The notes beneath the pieces are model-generated. The model was not told where the DNA came from. It saw only the letters and a program-made list of their open reading frames with translations, and did no database searches. A program made the translations under genes and the position numbers. Shown in pieces: positions 50,938 to 59,805 of a stretch of 64,000 bases of DNA (position 1 is its first letter; every line of letters begins with the position of its first letter). This DNA is from an uncultured Oscillospiraceae bacterium (GTDB lineage Bacteria > Bacillota > Clostridia > Oscillospirales > Oscillospiraceae), in NCBI GenBank assembly GCA_934573735.1, contig CAKTMC010000001.1, forward strand, positions 124,001-188,000. The letters are read 5' to 3'.

Positions 50938-51828
50938 ATGGATAGTAAGAAGGTTACTGCACTTTTAACGGCCATAGAATGCGGCAGTCTGACTGCGGCG
51001 GCAGAGAAGTTAGGTTATACCCAGTCAGGGCTTACGCACATGATGAACGCGCTTGAAAACGAGCTTGGGCTCAATCTGCTTGTGCGCAGCAAGAGCGGAG
51101 TTCACCTCTCCCCCGCCGGTCAGGAGCTTTTGCCCGCGATGCGGGATTTCAGCTCGGCGTCTGATGCGCTTGAGCAGGCGGCGGAGCGGATGCGCCAGCA
51201 CAGCTTCACCACTCTGCGTCTCGGCGCATATACCAGCGTTGCGCGGCAGTGGCTCCCGGCGATACTTGCCGCCTACCGCGATATTTGCCCTGATACCGAC
51301 GTTGCCATCTCGATGGGAGACAGCGTCGGCACCTATGAGGCGGTCAGGAACGATAAGCTCGACTGCGCGGTAGTGAGCTATCAGCCGCATCTCTGTCAGG
51401 GGCTCAGCTGGACGCATCTGCGTGATGATGAGCTTGTTGCGATACTCCCGGCGGGCAGCGTAGGCGATAACGGCAGCTACCGGGTCGAGAGCTTTTCCGG
51501 GCAGAGCTTTCTCATGCCGAGCTCCGGCTTTGACCTTGATATTATGCCGGCCTTCAGCGTCCATGGTCACAAGGCAAGCCCGGTGATAAAGAATACTAAC
51601 ATGGACGATGCCTCAATAGTCTCCATGGTGGAGCACCGGCTCGGCGTGTCGATACTGTCAAAGCTCGTCATGCAGAGTATATCGGGCAATGTCTCGATCA
51701 TGCCGCTTAATCCCCCCGCCTACCGCAAGCTCGGCATTATCACAAATTCCCGCCGCATCAACGAGAAAAACGTCCGCCGCTTCATCCGCTGCGCCCAGTC
51801 CACGCTGGAGAGAATGTACGAGACGTAA
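50938..51828 (+). CDS. LysR-family transcriptional regulator
   Basis: 296 residues: an N-terminal winged helix (KKVTALLTAIECGSLTAAAE, KLGYTQSGLTHMMNALENEL, then LVRSKSGVHLSPAGQELL) and a periplasmic-binding-like effector domain from about 93. It is divergent from the NSS symporter, the classical arrangement for LysR control of a target plus its own gene. The effector is unknown. The ribosome site is weak, which could limit expression. No dyad of the T-N11-A type is clear-cut in the 143-base gap. Confidence 0.9.
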   Translation: MDSKKVTALLTAIECGSLTAAAEKLGYTQSGLTHMMNALENELGLNLLVRSKSGVHLSPAGQELLPAMRDFSSASDALEQAAERMRQHSFTTLRLGAYTSVARQWLPAILAAYRDICPDTDVAISMGDSVGTYEAVRNDKLDCAVVSYQPHLCQGLSWTHLRDDELVAILPAGSVGDNGSYRVESFSGQSFLMPSSGFDLDIMPAFSVHGHKASPVIKNTNMDDASIVSMVEHRLGVSILSKLVMQSISGNVSIMPLNPPAYRKLGIITNSRRINEKNVRRFIRCAQSTLERMYET

Positions 51829-51991
51829 TAGATAACAAAGATGAGTAAGCCGAGCTTGCTCATTTTTGTTTTGTGTGCGCGGACTATAGTTTCCCGCGCC
51901 GATTTTTATATTTTTAGGCACGCACAATGCAAAAACAATGCAGCCAGCTTTCGTCTGCCTCCGTCATTCCCCATCCCCAAAGCCTCGCCCC

Positions 51992-52448
51992 GCAGGGCGC
52001 TGCCCCTCCTAGGGGAAGTCCCCAGTGCGCACACTGGGGAAAGGGGTCTCCGGACTCAAACCCGGAGCAGACCGGACAAGACAGGACGCAGTGCAGACAT
52101 TTCTTTTCCCTATTGGCACTCACCCAGCCCCGGCGACCCCTCAGTCTCGCTTGCGCTCGCCAGCTCCCCTAAGAGGGGCGCCAAGGGCGTGGACGATACT
52201 CAAAGCTTTTTTCGACATCGCACAATATAAAACTCGACGCACCCCGCCTACCCCACCTCCGTCATTCCCCTAAAGGGACTAGGCGGCAGAGCCGCCGTCG
52301 CAGGAGGGCGAAGCCCGACGTGGGAATCCGTTCTCCCTTACGCCGCAGCAAGACCACACACATTCCCAAGGGGATGCGGATTGCCACGTCGCTACGCTCC
52401 TCGCAATGACAGGTTACTTTAGTCTTCCGCGTCGTTTTAGACAAAACC
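51992..52448. repeat. Tandem noncoding repeat unit, copy 1
   Basis: 457-base unit repeated next to itself at 52449 with only scattered changes. It contains three recognisable modules: a GC-rich block with nested palindromes (CCCCTCCTAGGGG and CCCAGTGCGCACACTGGG), a second block with CTCAGTCTCGCTTGCGCTCG, and a third with CGTCGCTACGCTCCTCGC next to CAATGACAGG. Parts of such sequences occur widely scattered in bacterial genomes and give false frames reading CEERSDVAIRIP. No gene is supported between 51829 and 53020. Confidence 0.85.
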
Positions 52449-52883
52449 GCAGGGCGCTGCCCCTCCTAGGGGAAGTCCCCAGTGCGCACACTGGGGAAAG
52501 GGGTCGCCGGACTCAAACCCGGAGCAGAGTTGAAAAGAAAGTACCATGTGCGCCCATTCTTTTCCCCGTTGGCACTCACCCAAGCTCGGCGACCCCTCAG
52601 TCTCGCTTGCGCTCGACAGCTCCCCTAAAAGGGGCGCCAAGGGCGTAGACTTATCCCGCCGCGCTGATTTATACTTCTTCCGCAATGAACCATGCAGAAA
52701 TCGACGCACCCCGCCTACCCCACCTCCGTCATTCCGAGGAGGGCGAAGCCTGACGTGGGAATCCGTTCTCCTTTACGCCGCAGCAAGACTACACACATTC
52801 CCAAGGGAATGCGGATTGCCACGTCGCTACGCTCCTCGCAATGACAGGTTATTTTAGTCTTCCGCGTCGTTTTAGACAAAACC
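52449..52883. repeat. Tandem noncoding repeat unit, copy 2, with start of a third at 52884
   Basis: A 435-base copy of the 51992 unit. It lacks about 22 bases present in copy 1 around 52270-52300 and differs most in the stretches separating the modules. The first 15 bases of a third copy follow at 52884-52898, then a short ATTACGCATT repetition. The unit boundaries are defined only by where the repetition begins. Confidence 0.85.
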
Positions 52884-52962
52884 GCAGGGCGCTGCCCCCC
52901 ACTCACCCCATTACGCATTACCCATTACGCATTCCCCCCTCCCTCTTGTTCACACAAAAAGC

Positions 52963-52990
52963 TTGAAAAAAAACGACCGTGTGGTAGAAT
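52963..52990 (+). promoter_or_regulatory. Promoter of the membrane-anchored protein gene
   Basis: TTGAAA (52963-52968) and TAGAAT (52985-52990) with a 16-base spacer, 30 bases before the gene start. Confidence 0.65.
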
Positions 52991-53020
52991 TTCCTCAGTG
53001 ACACCGCAGGGAGGTCAAGG

Positions 53021-54313
53021 ATGAAGAAAAACGTACTCCTTATACTTATTATATTTGCTCTGCTGCTCGTTATCACCGCCTTGGTGATAAACAGCCTCGG
53101 CATACTCGAGTCCGCCCCCGCAGAGAGCGCCGCGCCCTCCGCGCCCGTCTCCACAGCGCCGCCGGAGGCAAGCCCCGAGCCTACGCCGAGCTTTACCGCG
53201 CTTGACGACGGCAGCCTCAAAACCATACGCGAAGACGCTCTCAGCGCCATGCAAAGCTGCCGCGAGGCATACCTTGCCGCCGACAAGGGCACGGCGCAGA
53301 ACGTTGTGCTCTCCGACGCCGCCGTTTCCTCCATGGTCACGGCGCTGGGCGAGGCGGGCTACTCCGCCATCGACTACTACGGAAATTGCAGTATGCAAAA
53401 CCCCGAGGCGCTTGCCGCCTTCGGCGAGGCGATAAGCGCCGGGAACGACGCGCAGGCGGGCTATTTCGTCGTCCACCCGGACGGGCTTGTGCATGAGGAG
53501 CTGCTGATATATCAAGGCGGCAAGGCAAGCCTTGTGACGGTTTCGATGCAGTGGGACAAGAAAAATCGCCCCGAGGTGTATTCAAGCGGTCAATCCGGTC
53601 TGGAGAGCATACGCTACAGCGCAAACGGCTGGCTTATATACAGCCGCAGCGTGAGCGCCGGCAGCAGCGCCGGAAAATACAGCATGGTTCGCGTCAAGTC
53701 CTATGATGCCGAGCTCCGCGCCCTGACAAATCGCTATCTGAGCCCGGTCGGATATTCCGAAAACAATCTTTTCACCTGCGACTGGAGCAGCGGGAGCTGG
53801 GGCGAGCTGGATTTCAACAGTCTGTATGCAAAATTCTACAGTATGTATTACGGCTCTGACCCGCTGACCTATAATACCGCCTCCACCCTTGCGGGGCTAT
53901 CGTCCATCGCGGGCAGCTCAATGCACCTCGTCCCGGCAGAGCAGTTTGAGCGCGTCATGTCCGGATATCTCGAAATCGGCTCGGACACGCTGCGCGCAAG
54001 GTCTGACTACAGCAGCGCCCGCGGCGGCTACTATTTCCTCGGCACGCAGCGCGACTATTACAGCGTTACGCCCCACTGGCCGGAGCCGGAAATAAGCGAC
54101 TACTGGTATAATTCCGACGGGACGCTTACGATGCGCGTCAACGCCGTCTATAGCTGGGGCGGCACGGACTGCCTGTTTACGCATGAGCTTACCGTGAAGG
54201 AGACGGACACCGGCTTTGTCTACGTCTCAAACCGCGTCCTCGGCGGCGAGGGCGAGCCCCCGGCAAATATTCTCATCGGCGAGCGAAAAAGCCAGATAAG
54301 TCTGCTCGGCTAA
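53021..54313 (+). CDS. Membrane-anchored extracytoplasmic protein of unknown function
   Basis: 430 residues. Residues 4-25 form a hydrophobic N-terminal anchor without a lipobox cysteine. Residues about 30-58 are a Pro/Ala/Ser linker (APSAPVSTAPPEASPEPTPS). The rest is a beta-rich, tyrosine- and serine-rich exported domain with no catalytic motif I recognise. GGGAGG precedes the ATG by 7 bases. It stands alone between the repeat block and rpsB. A cell-surface role is likely from topology only. Confidence 0.82.
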   Translation: MKKNVLLILIIFALLLVITALVINSLGILESAPAESAAPSAPVSTAPPEASPEPTPSFTALDDGSLKTIREDALSAMQSCREAYLAADKGTAQNVVLSDAAVSSMVTALGEAGYSAIDYYGNCSMQNPEALAAFGEAISAGNDAQAGYFVVHPDGLVHEELLIYQGGKASLVTVSMQWDKKNRPEVYSSGQSGLESIRYSANGWLIYSRSVSAGSSAGKYSMVRVKSYDAELRALTNRYLSPVGYSENNLFTCDWSSGSWGELDFNSLYAKFYSMYYGSDPLTYNTASTLAGLSSIAGSSMHLVPAEQFERVMSGYLEIGSDTLRARSDYSSARGGYYFLGTQRDYYSVTPHWPEPEISDYWYNSDGTLTMRVNAVYSWGGTDCLFTHELTVKETDTGFVYVSNRVLGGEGEPPANILIGERKSQISLLG

Positions 54314-54406
54314 GCGCATTTTATACTCGCCGTGGTCTTCAGCTTTGCCGTTTATTCAAGAGCAGAGAAAAAATATAAAAAACCCGCATAAAATACGCAA
54401 AACCCC

Positions 54407-54435
54407 TTGCAAAACAAGAAAATTTCTGGTATCAT
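54407..54435 (+). promoter_or_regulatory. Promoter of rpsB-tsf
   Basis: TTGCAA (54407-54412) and TATCAT (54430-54435) with a 17-base spacer. Transcription would begin near 54442, leaving a leader of about 100 bases. Confidence 0.7.
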
Positions 54436-54451
54436 ATCAAGGCATTTCGCA

Positions 54452-54509
54452 CGGGAGCGGACTTTTCGCCATGTGGCCGCAGGGCTTGGCGGAGGGGACG
54501 ATGCTCCCG
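54452..54509 (+). promoter_or_regulatory. Structured leader of rpsB
   Basis: CGGGAGC (54452-54458) pairs with GCTCCCG (54503-54509), enclosing a second stem of CGCC (54467-54470) with GGCG (54488-54491). It lies between the promoter and the ribosome site of rpsB. Ribosomal protein operons are often autoregulated through such leaders; S2 binding is a hypothesis only. Confidence 0.45.
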
Positions 54510-54543
54510 GAGGGAAAAAACAAAAATTTGGAGGAAACAAAAC

Positions 54544-55281
54544 ATGTCAGTAGTATCCATGAAGCAGCTGCTGGAAGCCGGTGTCCACTTCGGTCACCAG
54601 ACCCGCCGCTGGAACCCCAAGATGGCCGAGTACATTTACTGTGAGCGTAACGGCATCTACATCATCGACCTTCAGAAGACCGTCAAGAAGCTTGAGGAGG
54701 CTTACTCCTTCGTTCGTCAGCTCTCCGAGAACGGCCAGACCATTCTCTTCGTCGGCACCAAGAAGCAGGCTACCGATGCCGTCAAGGAAGAGGCGTCCCG
54801 CGTCGGCATGTACTATGTCAATGCACGTTGGCTCGGCGGTATGCTCACCAACTTCAAGACCATGCGTACCCGCGTTGACCGTCTGGCTCAGCTCAAGAAG
54901 ATGCAGGAGGACGGCACCTTCGATATGCTGCCCAAGAAGGAAGTCATGAAGCATCTCGGCGAGATGGAAAAGCTCGAGAAGTACCTCGGCGGCGTTAAGG
55001 ACATGAAGAAGCTCCCCGGCGCACTGTTCGTCGTTGACCCCCGCAAGGAGCACAACGCAATCGCAGAGGCTCGCAAGCTGCACATCCCCATCGTCGCTAT
55101 CGTTGACACCAACTGCGACCCCGATGAGGTCGATTACGTCATCCCCGCAAACGACGACGCTATCCGCGCCATCCGCCTGATCGCCGCCACCATAGCAAAC
55201 GCCGTTCAGGAAGGCCGTCAGGGCGTTGACGCTGAGGCTGAGGAGACCGTCGAGGCTCCCGCAGAAGCTGCTGAAGAGTAA
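54544..55281 (+). CDS. rpsB: Small ribosomal subunit protein uS2
   Basis: Component of the 30S subunit. 245 residues, with [20 protein letters not shown] at the N-terminus, [12 protein letters not shown], and [12 protein letters not shown] near 97, all invariant S2 segments. The C-terminal tail is Glu/Ala-rich and acidic. The GGAGG site is 9 bases before the ATG. Paired with tsf as in most bacteria, with a hairpin between them. Confidence 0.98.
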   Translation: MSVVSMKQLLEAGVHFGHQTRRWNPKMAEYIYCERNGIYIIDLQKTVKKLEEAYSFVRQLSENGQTILFVGTKKQATDAVKEEASRVGMYYVNARWLGGMLTNFKTMRTRVDRLAQLKKMQEDGTFDMLPKKEVMKHLGEMEKLEKYLGGVKDMKKLPGALFVVDPRKEHNAIAEARKLHIPIVAIVDTNCDPDEVDYVIPANDDAIRAIRLIAATIANAVQEGRQGVDAEAEETVEAPAEAAEE

Positions 55282-55291
55282 TTTTTAATAG

Positions 55292-55319
55292 AAAAGGGGC
55301 GCAAATCACGCCCCTTTTT
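55292..55319 (+). terminator. Attenuating hairpin between rpsB and tsf
   Basis: A 10-bp stem (55292-55301 with 55309-55318) with a 7-base loop, ending in T5. It resembles a full terminator and probably reduces tsf transcription relative to rpsB; no separate tsf promoter is obvious. Confidence 0.75.
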
Positions 55320-55348
55320 CCCGATTTTAATACAGGAGGATAATTATT

Positions 55349-56275
55349 ATGGCATTTACTGCTCAGGATGTTAAGACCCTGCGTGAAATGACTAACGTCG
55401 GCATGATGGACTGCAAGAAGGCTCTTACCGAGACCGACGGCGATATGGACAAGGCAGTCGAGTGGCTGCGCGAGAAGGGCCTCGCCAAGGCCGCAAAGAA
55501 GGCCGGCCGCATTGCAGCCGAAGGTATGGCTTACGCTGATGTCTGCCCGAAGTGCGGCGTCGGCGCTATCGTCGAGGTCAACTGCGAGACCGACTTCTGC
55601 GCGAAGAGCGATCTGTTCGTCGCGTTCGTCAAGGACATCTGCAAGACCGTCATCACCGAGAACCCCGCCGACATCGACGCTCTCATGAACTGCAAGTACG
55701 CAGGCAGCGAGCTCACCGTCGCCGAGACCCTGCCCGAGAAGGTTATGTCCATCGGCGAGAATCTCCAGATTCGCCGCTTTGTCCGCTACAGCGATAACAC
55801 CAGCGTCGCATACGTTCACGCCGGCGGCAAGATCGGTGTTCTTGTCAACCTCGCTGTCGAGGGCGGCATTGACGCTACCGAGATCGGCAAGGACGTTGCA
55901 ATGCAGATCGCAGCTCTCAATCCCCGCTTCTGGGATAAGAGCGAGGTCTCCGAGGAGGTTCTTGCAGAGGAGAAGAAGATCGCTCTGGCTCTGATGGATC
56001 AGGATCCGAAGATGGCTGCAAAGCCCCAGCAGGTCAAGGAGAAGATCGTTCTCGGCAAGCTCAACAAGTTCTATGAGGAGAACTGCCTGCTCCAGCAGGA
56101 GTTTGTCAAGGACGGCTCCATGAGCGTTGAGAAGTACATCGCGAGCGCTGCAAAGGCACTCGGCGGCTCCGTCAAGTTTGTCAAGGCTGTTCGCTTCATG
56201 AAGGGCGAGGGCATCGAGAAGAAGCAGGAGGACTTCGCCGCAGAGGTCGCCGCTCAGATGAACATGGGCAAGTAA
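55349..56275 (+). CDS. tsf: Translation elongation factor Ts
   Basis: Guanine-nucleotide exchange factor for EF-Tu. 308 residues. TNVGMMDCKKALTETDGDMD and GLAKAAKKAGR near the N-terminus and the NCETDFCAKSDLF core are the signatures. The segment before the core reads VCPKCGVGAIVEVNCETDFC; most EF-Ts proteins have no cysteine pair there. Two dimerisation-like halves follow. AGGAGG precedes the ATG. Terminator at 56302. Confidence 0.97.
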   Translation: MAFTAQDVKTLREMTNVGMMDCKKALTETDGDMDKAVEWLREKGLAKAAKKAGRIAAEGMAYADVCPKCGVGAIVEVNCETDFCAKSDLFVAFVKDICKTVITENPADIDALMNCKYAGSELTVAETLPEKVMSIGENLQIRRFVRYSDNTSVAYVHAGGKIGVLVNLAVEGGIDATEIGKDVAMQIAALNPRFWDKSEVSEEVLAEEKKIALALMDQDPKMAAKPQQVKEKIVLGKLNKFYEENCLLQQEFVKDGSMSVEKYIASAAKALGGSVKFVKAVRFMKGEGIEKKQEDFAAEVAAQMNMGK

Positions 56276-56301
56276 TCAATAGCTTAAAATAATTCATTAT
56301 T

Positions 56302-56335
56302 CGCCGGAAGCATACTGCTTCCGGCGGATTTTTTT
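56302..56335 (+). terminator. Terminator of rpsB-tsf
   Basis: A perfect 10-bp stem (56302-56311 with 56317-56326) with a 5-base loop, followed after a few bases by T7 at 56329-56335. Confidence 0.92.
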
Positions 56336-56434
56336 GCCGTTTTTGTGCAGATTTAGCTTGACATGCTTCATGCCTTTCAGCGCTTTCAATATCTGCTTGA
56401 TATTTTTTGTCGTTTTTTCGTCTCTTCTTGATAA

Positions 56435-56463
56435 TTGAAAAAATGCCCGGATGATGGTATAAT
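56435..56463 (+). promoter_or_regulatory. Promoter of the purine operon
   Basis: TTGAAA (56435-56440) and consensus TATAAT (56458-56463) with a 17-base spacer. Transcription would start near 56470, just before the riboswitch aptamer. Confidence 0.85.
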
Positions 56464-56478
56464 CGTCGTGTAAAGAAT

Positions 56479-56562
56479 CTTAACACTGGTATAGGCGGGG
56501 AAGTCTTATGGGCCCCGCGTCTCTACCGGGCAGCCCTTGAATTGCCCGACTACCGAGTTAAG
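56479..56562 (+). promoter_or_regulatory. Purine riboswitch aptamer
   Basis: Three-way junction RNA. P1 pairs CTTAAC (56479-56484) with GTTAAG (56557-56562) and extends via TGGT/ACCG. P2 pairs GCGGGG with CCCCGC. J2/3 is GTCTCTACC, P3 pairs GGGCA with TGCCC, and J3/1 is GACTA, with the specificity base C. That C predicts guanine or hypoxanthine, whereas adenine sensors have U. J1/2 (ATAGGC) departs from the common ATAATC. Located directly upstream of adenine deaminase and a purine permease. Confidence 0.88.
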
Positions 56563-56604
56563 CATTGACGCACAGGCGCAGTCGCCTGTGTGTGCCTTGC
56601 TGTT

Positions 56605-56635
56605 CGGTAGAGACTATGCTCTCTGCCGTTTTTTT
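56605..56635 (+). terminator. Riboswitch-controlled terminator
   Basis: A 9-bp stem (56605-56613 with 56620-56628) with a 6-base loop and T7. Its 5' arm plus one base (56605-56614) is exactly complementary to 56519-56528 in the aptamer J2/3-P3 region. The two pairings exclude each other, so ligand binding should favour termination. Confidence 0.85.
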
Positions 56636-56661
56636 ATTTTCATTTTTTGGAGGAAATCGAT

Positions 56662-58437
56662 ATGCGCACGCTCAAGACCAAGGACCGCTCCAAGCTCATT
56701 CAGGCAGCTATGGGCAAAATCCCCTGCGATCTCACCATAGGCAACGTGCAGTTTCTGAATGTTATAACGGGCGAAATCTATCCGGCCAGTGTAGACATAC
56801 TGGACGGATTTGTTGTTTTGGTTCGTGAGGAGGGTCAGGAGCCTGTCCTTCCCGCAAAGAAGTATTACGACGGCTGCGGCAGATACCTCATCCCCGGCTT
56901 CATCGACACTCATATGCACATCGAGAGCACCATGATGATACCCGAAAACCTCTCCCGCGCCATTCTCCCCTGGGGCACCACCACCATCTGCACCGACCCT
57001 CACGAGATAGGCAACGTCATGGGCGTTGAGGGCGTTGAGTTTATGCTCGATAGCGCCAAGAAGTCCAAGCTTCGCCAGTACGTTCTCGCCCCCTCCTGCG
57101 TCCCCTCCGTGCCCGGTATCGAAAACGCCGGCGCCGAGTTCGGCGCAGAGGAGGTCGGCAAGATACTTGACATGGACGGCGTCGTCGGCATCGCCGAGAT
57201 CATGGACTATGTCGGCGTTATCAACGACTCCGAGCGTATGCACTCCATCATTGACGAGGGTCTCAAGCGCGGTCTGTTTCTTCAGGGTCACGCCCCCTAC
57301 TGCACGGGCAAGGAGCTTGCAGCCTATCTCATCGGCGGCCCCGTATCCGACCATGAGAGCGTCTGCGCGGACGAGGTTCGCGCAAAGCTCAGAGCCGGTA
57401 TGCATATAAATCTTCGCGCAAGCTCCCTTATCGACAGCCTCTCCTTCCTCGTTGACGGCTGCAAGGATATGCCCTGGCGCGATTACGTCTCCGTCTGCAC
57501 CGATGACGTTCACGCAAAGGATCTGCTCACCGTCGGTCACATCAACAAGGTCGTCGGCAAGGCAGTTGCGGCAGGTCTTGACGGCAGAGAGGTCATAAAG
57601 CTTGCAACCCTCAACGCCGCCCGCGAGTACGGCTTCGCGGAGCTCGGCGCCATCGCCCCGGGCTACATCGCCGACATTCAGCTTGTTGATGCGCTCGACG
57701 GCAGCCGCCCCAAGGCAGTCTTTGTCGAGGGTGAGCTGGTCGCGGAGGACGGCAAGTACCTCGGCGGCGACAGCATGGGTGCGGAATACGATTTGCCGAA
57801 CACCGTAAACGTCCCGCAGCTCACCGGTCCCGAGTCCTTCAGGCTCCGCGTCCCCGAGGGCTACAGCGGCAGCAGCATCACCGTAAACGTCATGACCCCG
57901 CTCAGCGGCAACCGCATTCTCCGCCAGGTCATTCCCACCGAGCTTCCCGTAAAGGACGGAGCCGTGGACATCAGCGGCGACGAGTCCCTCTGCTTTGTAT
58001 GCTGTGCAAACCGCTACGGTCTCGGCTGCAAGACCATAGCCGTGTACAGAGACTTCAATGTCAACACCGGGGCGCTCGCCTCCACCGTTTCTCACGACAG
58101 CCACAATCTCACCGTCTGCTACCGCAGCGCGGAGGACGCATGGCTTGCGACCGAGACGCTTATAGGCTGCGGCGGCGGTGTGTGCGCTGCAAACATCGGG
58201 CATGAGACTCATGTTGCGCTGCCCGCAGCTGGTCTTATGAGCCAGAAGCCCTGCGCCGAGGTTGCACAGGAAATCGCAGACGTACAGGCGGCGGTCGATG
58301 CCATAAGCGGCGGCAAGCTTACTCTGCTTGCAAGCGCGGTCATTGCTCTGCCCGTCCTCCCCAGCGTTGTTATCACGGATATGGGGCTCGTCAACGGCTC
58401 CACCCAGAGCTTTGTCCCCGTATTTGCAGATATGTAA
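56662..58437 (+). CDS. ade: Adenine deaminase
   Basis: Converts adenine to hypoxanthine in purine salvage. 591 residues, the usual size of the metal-dependent Ade family. Metal-binding HMHIESTMM near 92 and TDPHEIGNV near 113, then GHAPYCTGKELAAYL near 213 and CTDDVHAKDL near 279. The C-terminal domain has the family's ATVSHDSHNLTV-like sequence (STVSHDSHNLTV). I start at the ATG at 56662 with GGAGG upstream; a TTG at 56647 would start inside that ribosome site. Repressed by guanine or hypoxanthine through the riboswitch (inferred). Confidence 0.95.
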   Translation: MRTLKTKDRSKLIQAAMGKIPCDLTIGNVQFLNVITGEIYPASVDILDGFVVLVREEGQEPVLPAKKYYDGCGRYLIPGFIDTHMHIESTMMIPENLSRAILPWGTTTICTDPHEIGNVMGVEGVEFMLDSAKKSKLRQYVLAPSCVPSVPGIENAGAEFGAEEVGKILDMDGVVGIAEIMDYVGVINDSERMHSIIDEGLKRGLFLQGHAPYCTGKELAAYLIGGPVSDHESVCADEVRAKLRAGMHINLRASSLIDSLSFLVDGCKDMPWRDYVSVCTDDVHAKDLLTVGHINKVVGKAVAAGLDGREVIKLATLNAAREYGFAELGAIAPGYIADIQLVDALDGSRPKAVFVEGELVAEDGKYLGGDSMGAEYDLPNTVNVPQLTGPESFRLRVPEGYSGSSITVNVMTPLSGNRILRQVIPTELPVKDGAVDISGDESLCFVCCANRYGLGCKTIAVYRDFNVNTGALASTVSHDSHNLTVCYRSAEDAWLATETLIGCGGGVCAANIGHETHVALPAAGLMSQKPCAEVAQEIADVQAAVDAISGGKLTLLASAVIALPVLPSVVITDMGLVNGSTQSFVPVFADM

Positions 58438-58467
58438 GCACAAAGCGAAAAGAAAAAGGAGAAGATC

Positions 58468-59781
58468 ATGGAGAAATTTTTCAAGCTCAATCAGCGCGGC
58501 ACCGACGTTAAGACCGAGCTGATTGCAGGCCTCACAACCTTTATGACCATGGCATACGTTCTTGCCGTTCAGCCCGCGGCTATCTGCGGGGGCGAGGCGG
58601 CGATAGTTGACCTCAACGGCGTAGTCATCAGCAAATCCGCAATAATGATAAGCTGCGCGCTCATTTCCGGTCTTGTCACCATGCTTATGGCCTTCTATAC
58701 AAATCTGCCCTTCGCGCTTTCCACCGGTATGGGCTCCAACTTCATCTTAGGCGCGCTTATTCAGGCTCAGGTCATCAGCTTCGGCACCGCGATGATGATA
58801 GTCCTTGTCTCCGGCGTGGTATTCATTGTGCTGACCGTATTCGGACTGCGTGACCTCATCGTCCGCGTCATCCCGAAGAACATCAAGATAGCCATATCCG
58901 CCTCCATCGGCTTCTTCATTGCATACCTCGGCTTCAAGAACTCCGGCATCGGCAACTTCACAAACGGCGTTTCCCTCGGCGACGTGACGGACCCCGCCGT
59001 CATTCTCTCCATCGTCGGGCTTCTTCTGACGATCGTGCTCAACGCGCTCAACGTAAAGGGCGCCATCCTCATCAGTATCCTTGCCATTACCCTTATCGGT
59101 ATTCCCTGCGGCGTGACTCAGATTTCCGGCGTTGCAGCCGTCCCAGACTTCTCCGACCTCAGCAACGTCATGTTCTACTTTGACCTCTCTAACGTCTTTA
59201 CCGCAAGCGGTATTATACTTGTTTTTGTCTGCTTCTTCGGCGACTTCTTCTCCACCCTCGGCACGGTTTTGGCCGTTGCGGGACGTGCGAATATGCTGGA
59301 CGAAAACGGCAACCTCCCCGGCATAGAGCGCCCCTTCCTCGTTGACGCAATCGGCACCTGCGTCGGCGCACTCACCGGCAACACCACCATCACCACCTTT
59401 GTCGAGTCCACCTCCGGCGTTGAGGCGGGCGGCCGCAGCGGTCTTGCCTCTCTCGTCACCGGCATCATGTTCATCGTGACAATATTCCTCGCTCCCCTCT
59501 TTGTCGCCATCCCCTACTGCGCCACCGGTCCCGCACTCATCTACGTCGGCTTCCTCATGCTCAAGGGCTTTGTCGATATCGACTTCTCCACCTTTGACGA
59601 GTGCATAGGCCCCTGCGTCATGCTCATGTTCACCGCCTTCACCGGCAGCATCACAAACGGCCTCGGCGCCGGCATCATCGTTCACGTCCTTGTCAAGCTC
59701 GTTAAGGGTCACACCAAGGAGGTTCACCCCATCATGTACGTCCTCTGCGCGTTCATGGTGCTCTATTTCATCGTAGGCTAA
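58468..59781 (+). CDS. NCS2-family purine permease (AzgA/PbuG-like)
   Basis: Membrane importer of purine bases, 437 residues, about 13 helices. The AzgA-type N-terminus is visible: TDVKTELIAGLTTFMTMAYV. Further hallmarks are GMGSNFILG-like sequence near 90, and GNTTITTFVESTSGVEAGGR near 300. It follows ade by 30 bases and shares its riboswitch. Hypoxanthine, guanine or adenine are the family's substrates; which is used here is not determined. Confidence 0.93.
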   Translation: MEKFFKLNQRGTDVKTELIAGLTTFMTMAYVLAVQPAAICGGEAAIVDLNGVVISKSAIMISCALISGLVTMLMAFYTNLPFALSTGMGSNFILGALIQAQVISFGTAMMIVLVSGVVFIVLTVFGLRDLIVRVIPKNIKIAISASIGFFIAYLGFKNSGIGNFTNGVSLGDVTDPAVILSIVGLLLTIVLNALNVKGAILISILAITLIGIPCGVTQISGVAAVPDFSDLSNVMFYFDLSNVFTASGIILVFVCFFGDFFSTLGTVLAVAGRANMLDENGNLPGIERPFLVDAIGTCVGALTGNTTITTFVESTSGVEAGGRSGLASLVTGIMFIVTIFLAPLFVAIPYCATGPALIYVGFLMLKGFVDIDFSTFDECIGPCVMLMFTAFTGSITNGLGAGIIVHVLVKLVKGHTKEVHPIMYVLCAFMVLYFIVG

Positions 59782-59805
59782 TCAGCTCAAACCCCGGACG
59801 AAATA

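Noticed and set aside
51992..52899. CRISPR array
   Set aside because: Only two long units of about 440 bases repeat, with no 25-40 base repeats, no unique spacers and no cas genes.
52262..52918. Frames reading CHCEERSDVAIRIPLG and ALPLLGEVPSAHTGERG as proteins
   Set aside because: They are translations of the tandem noncoding repeat, occur in both copies, lack ribosome sites and match well-known false frames.
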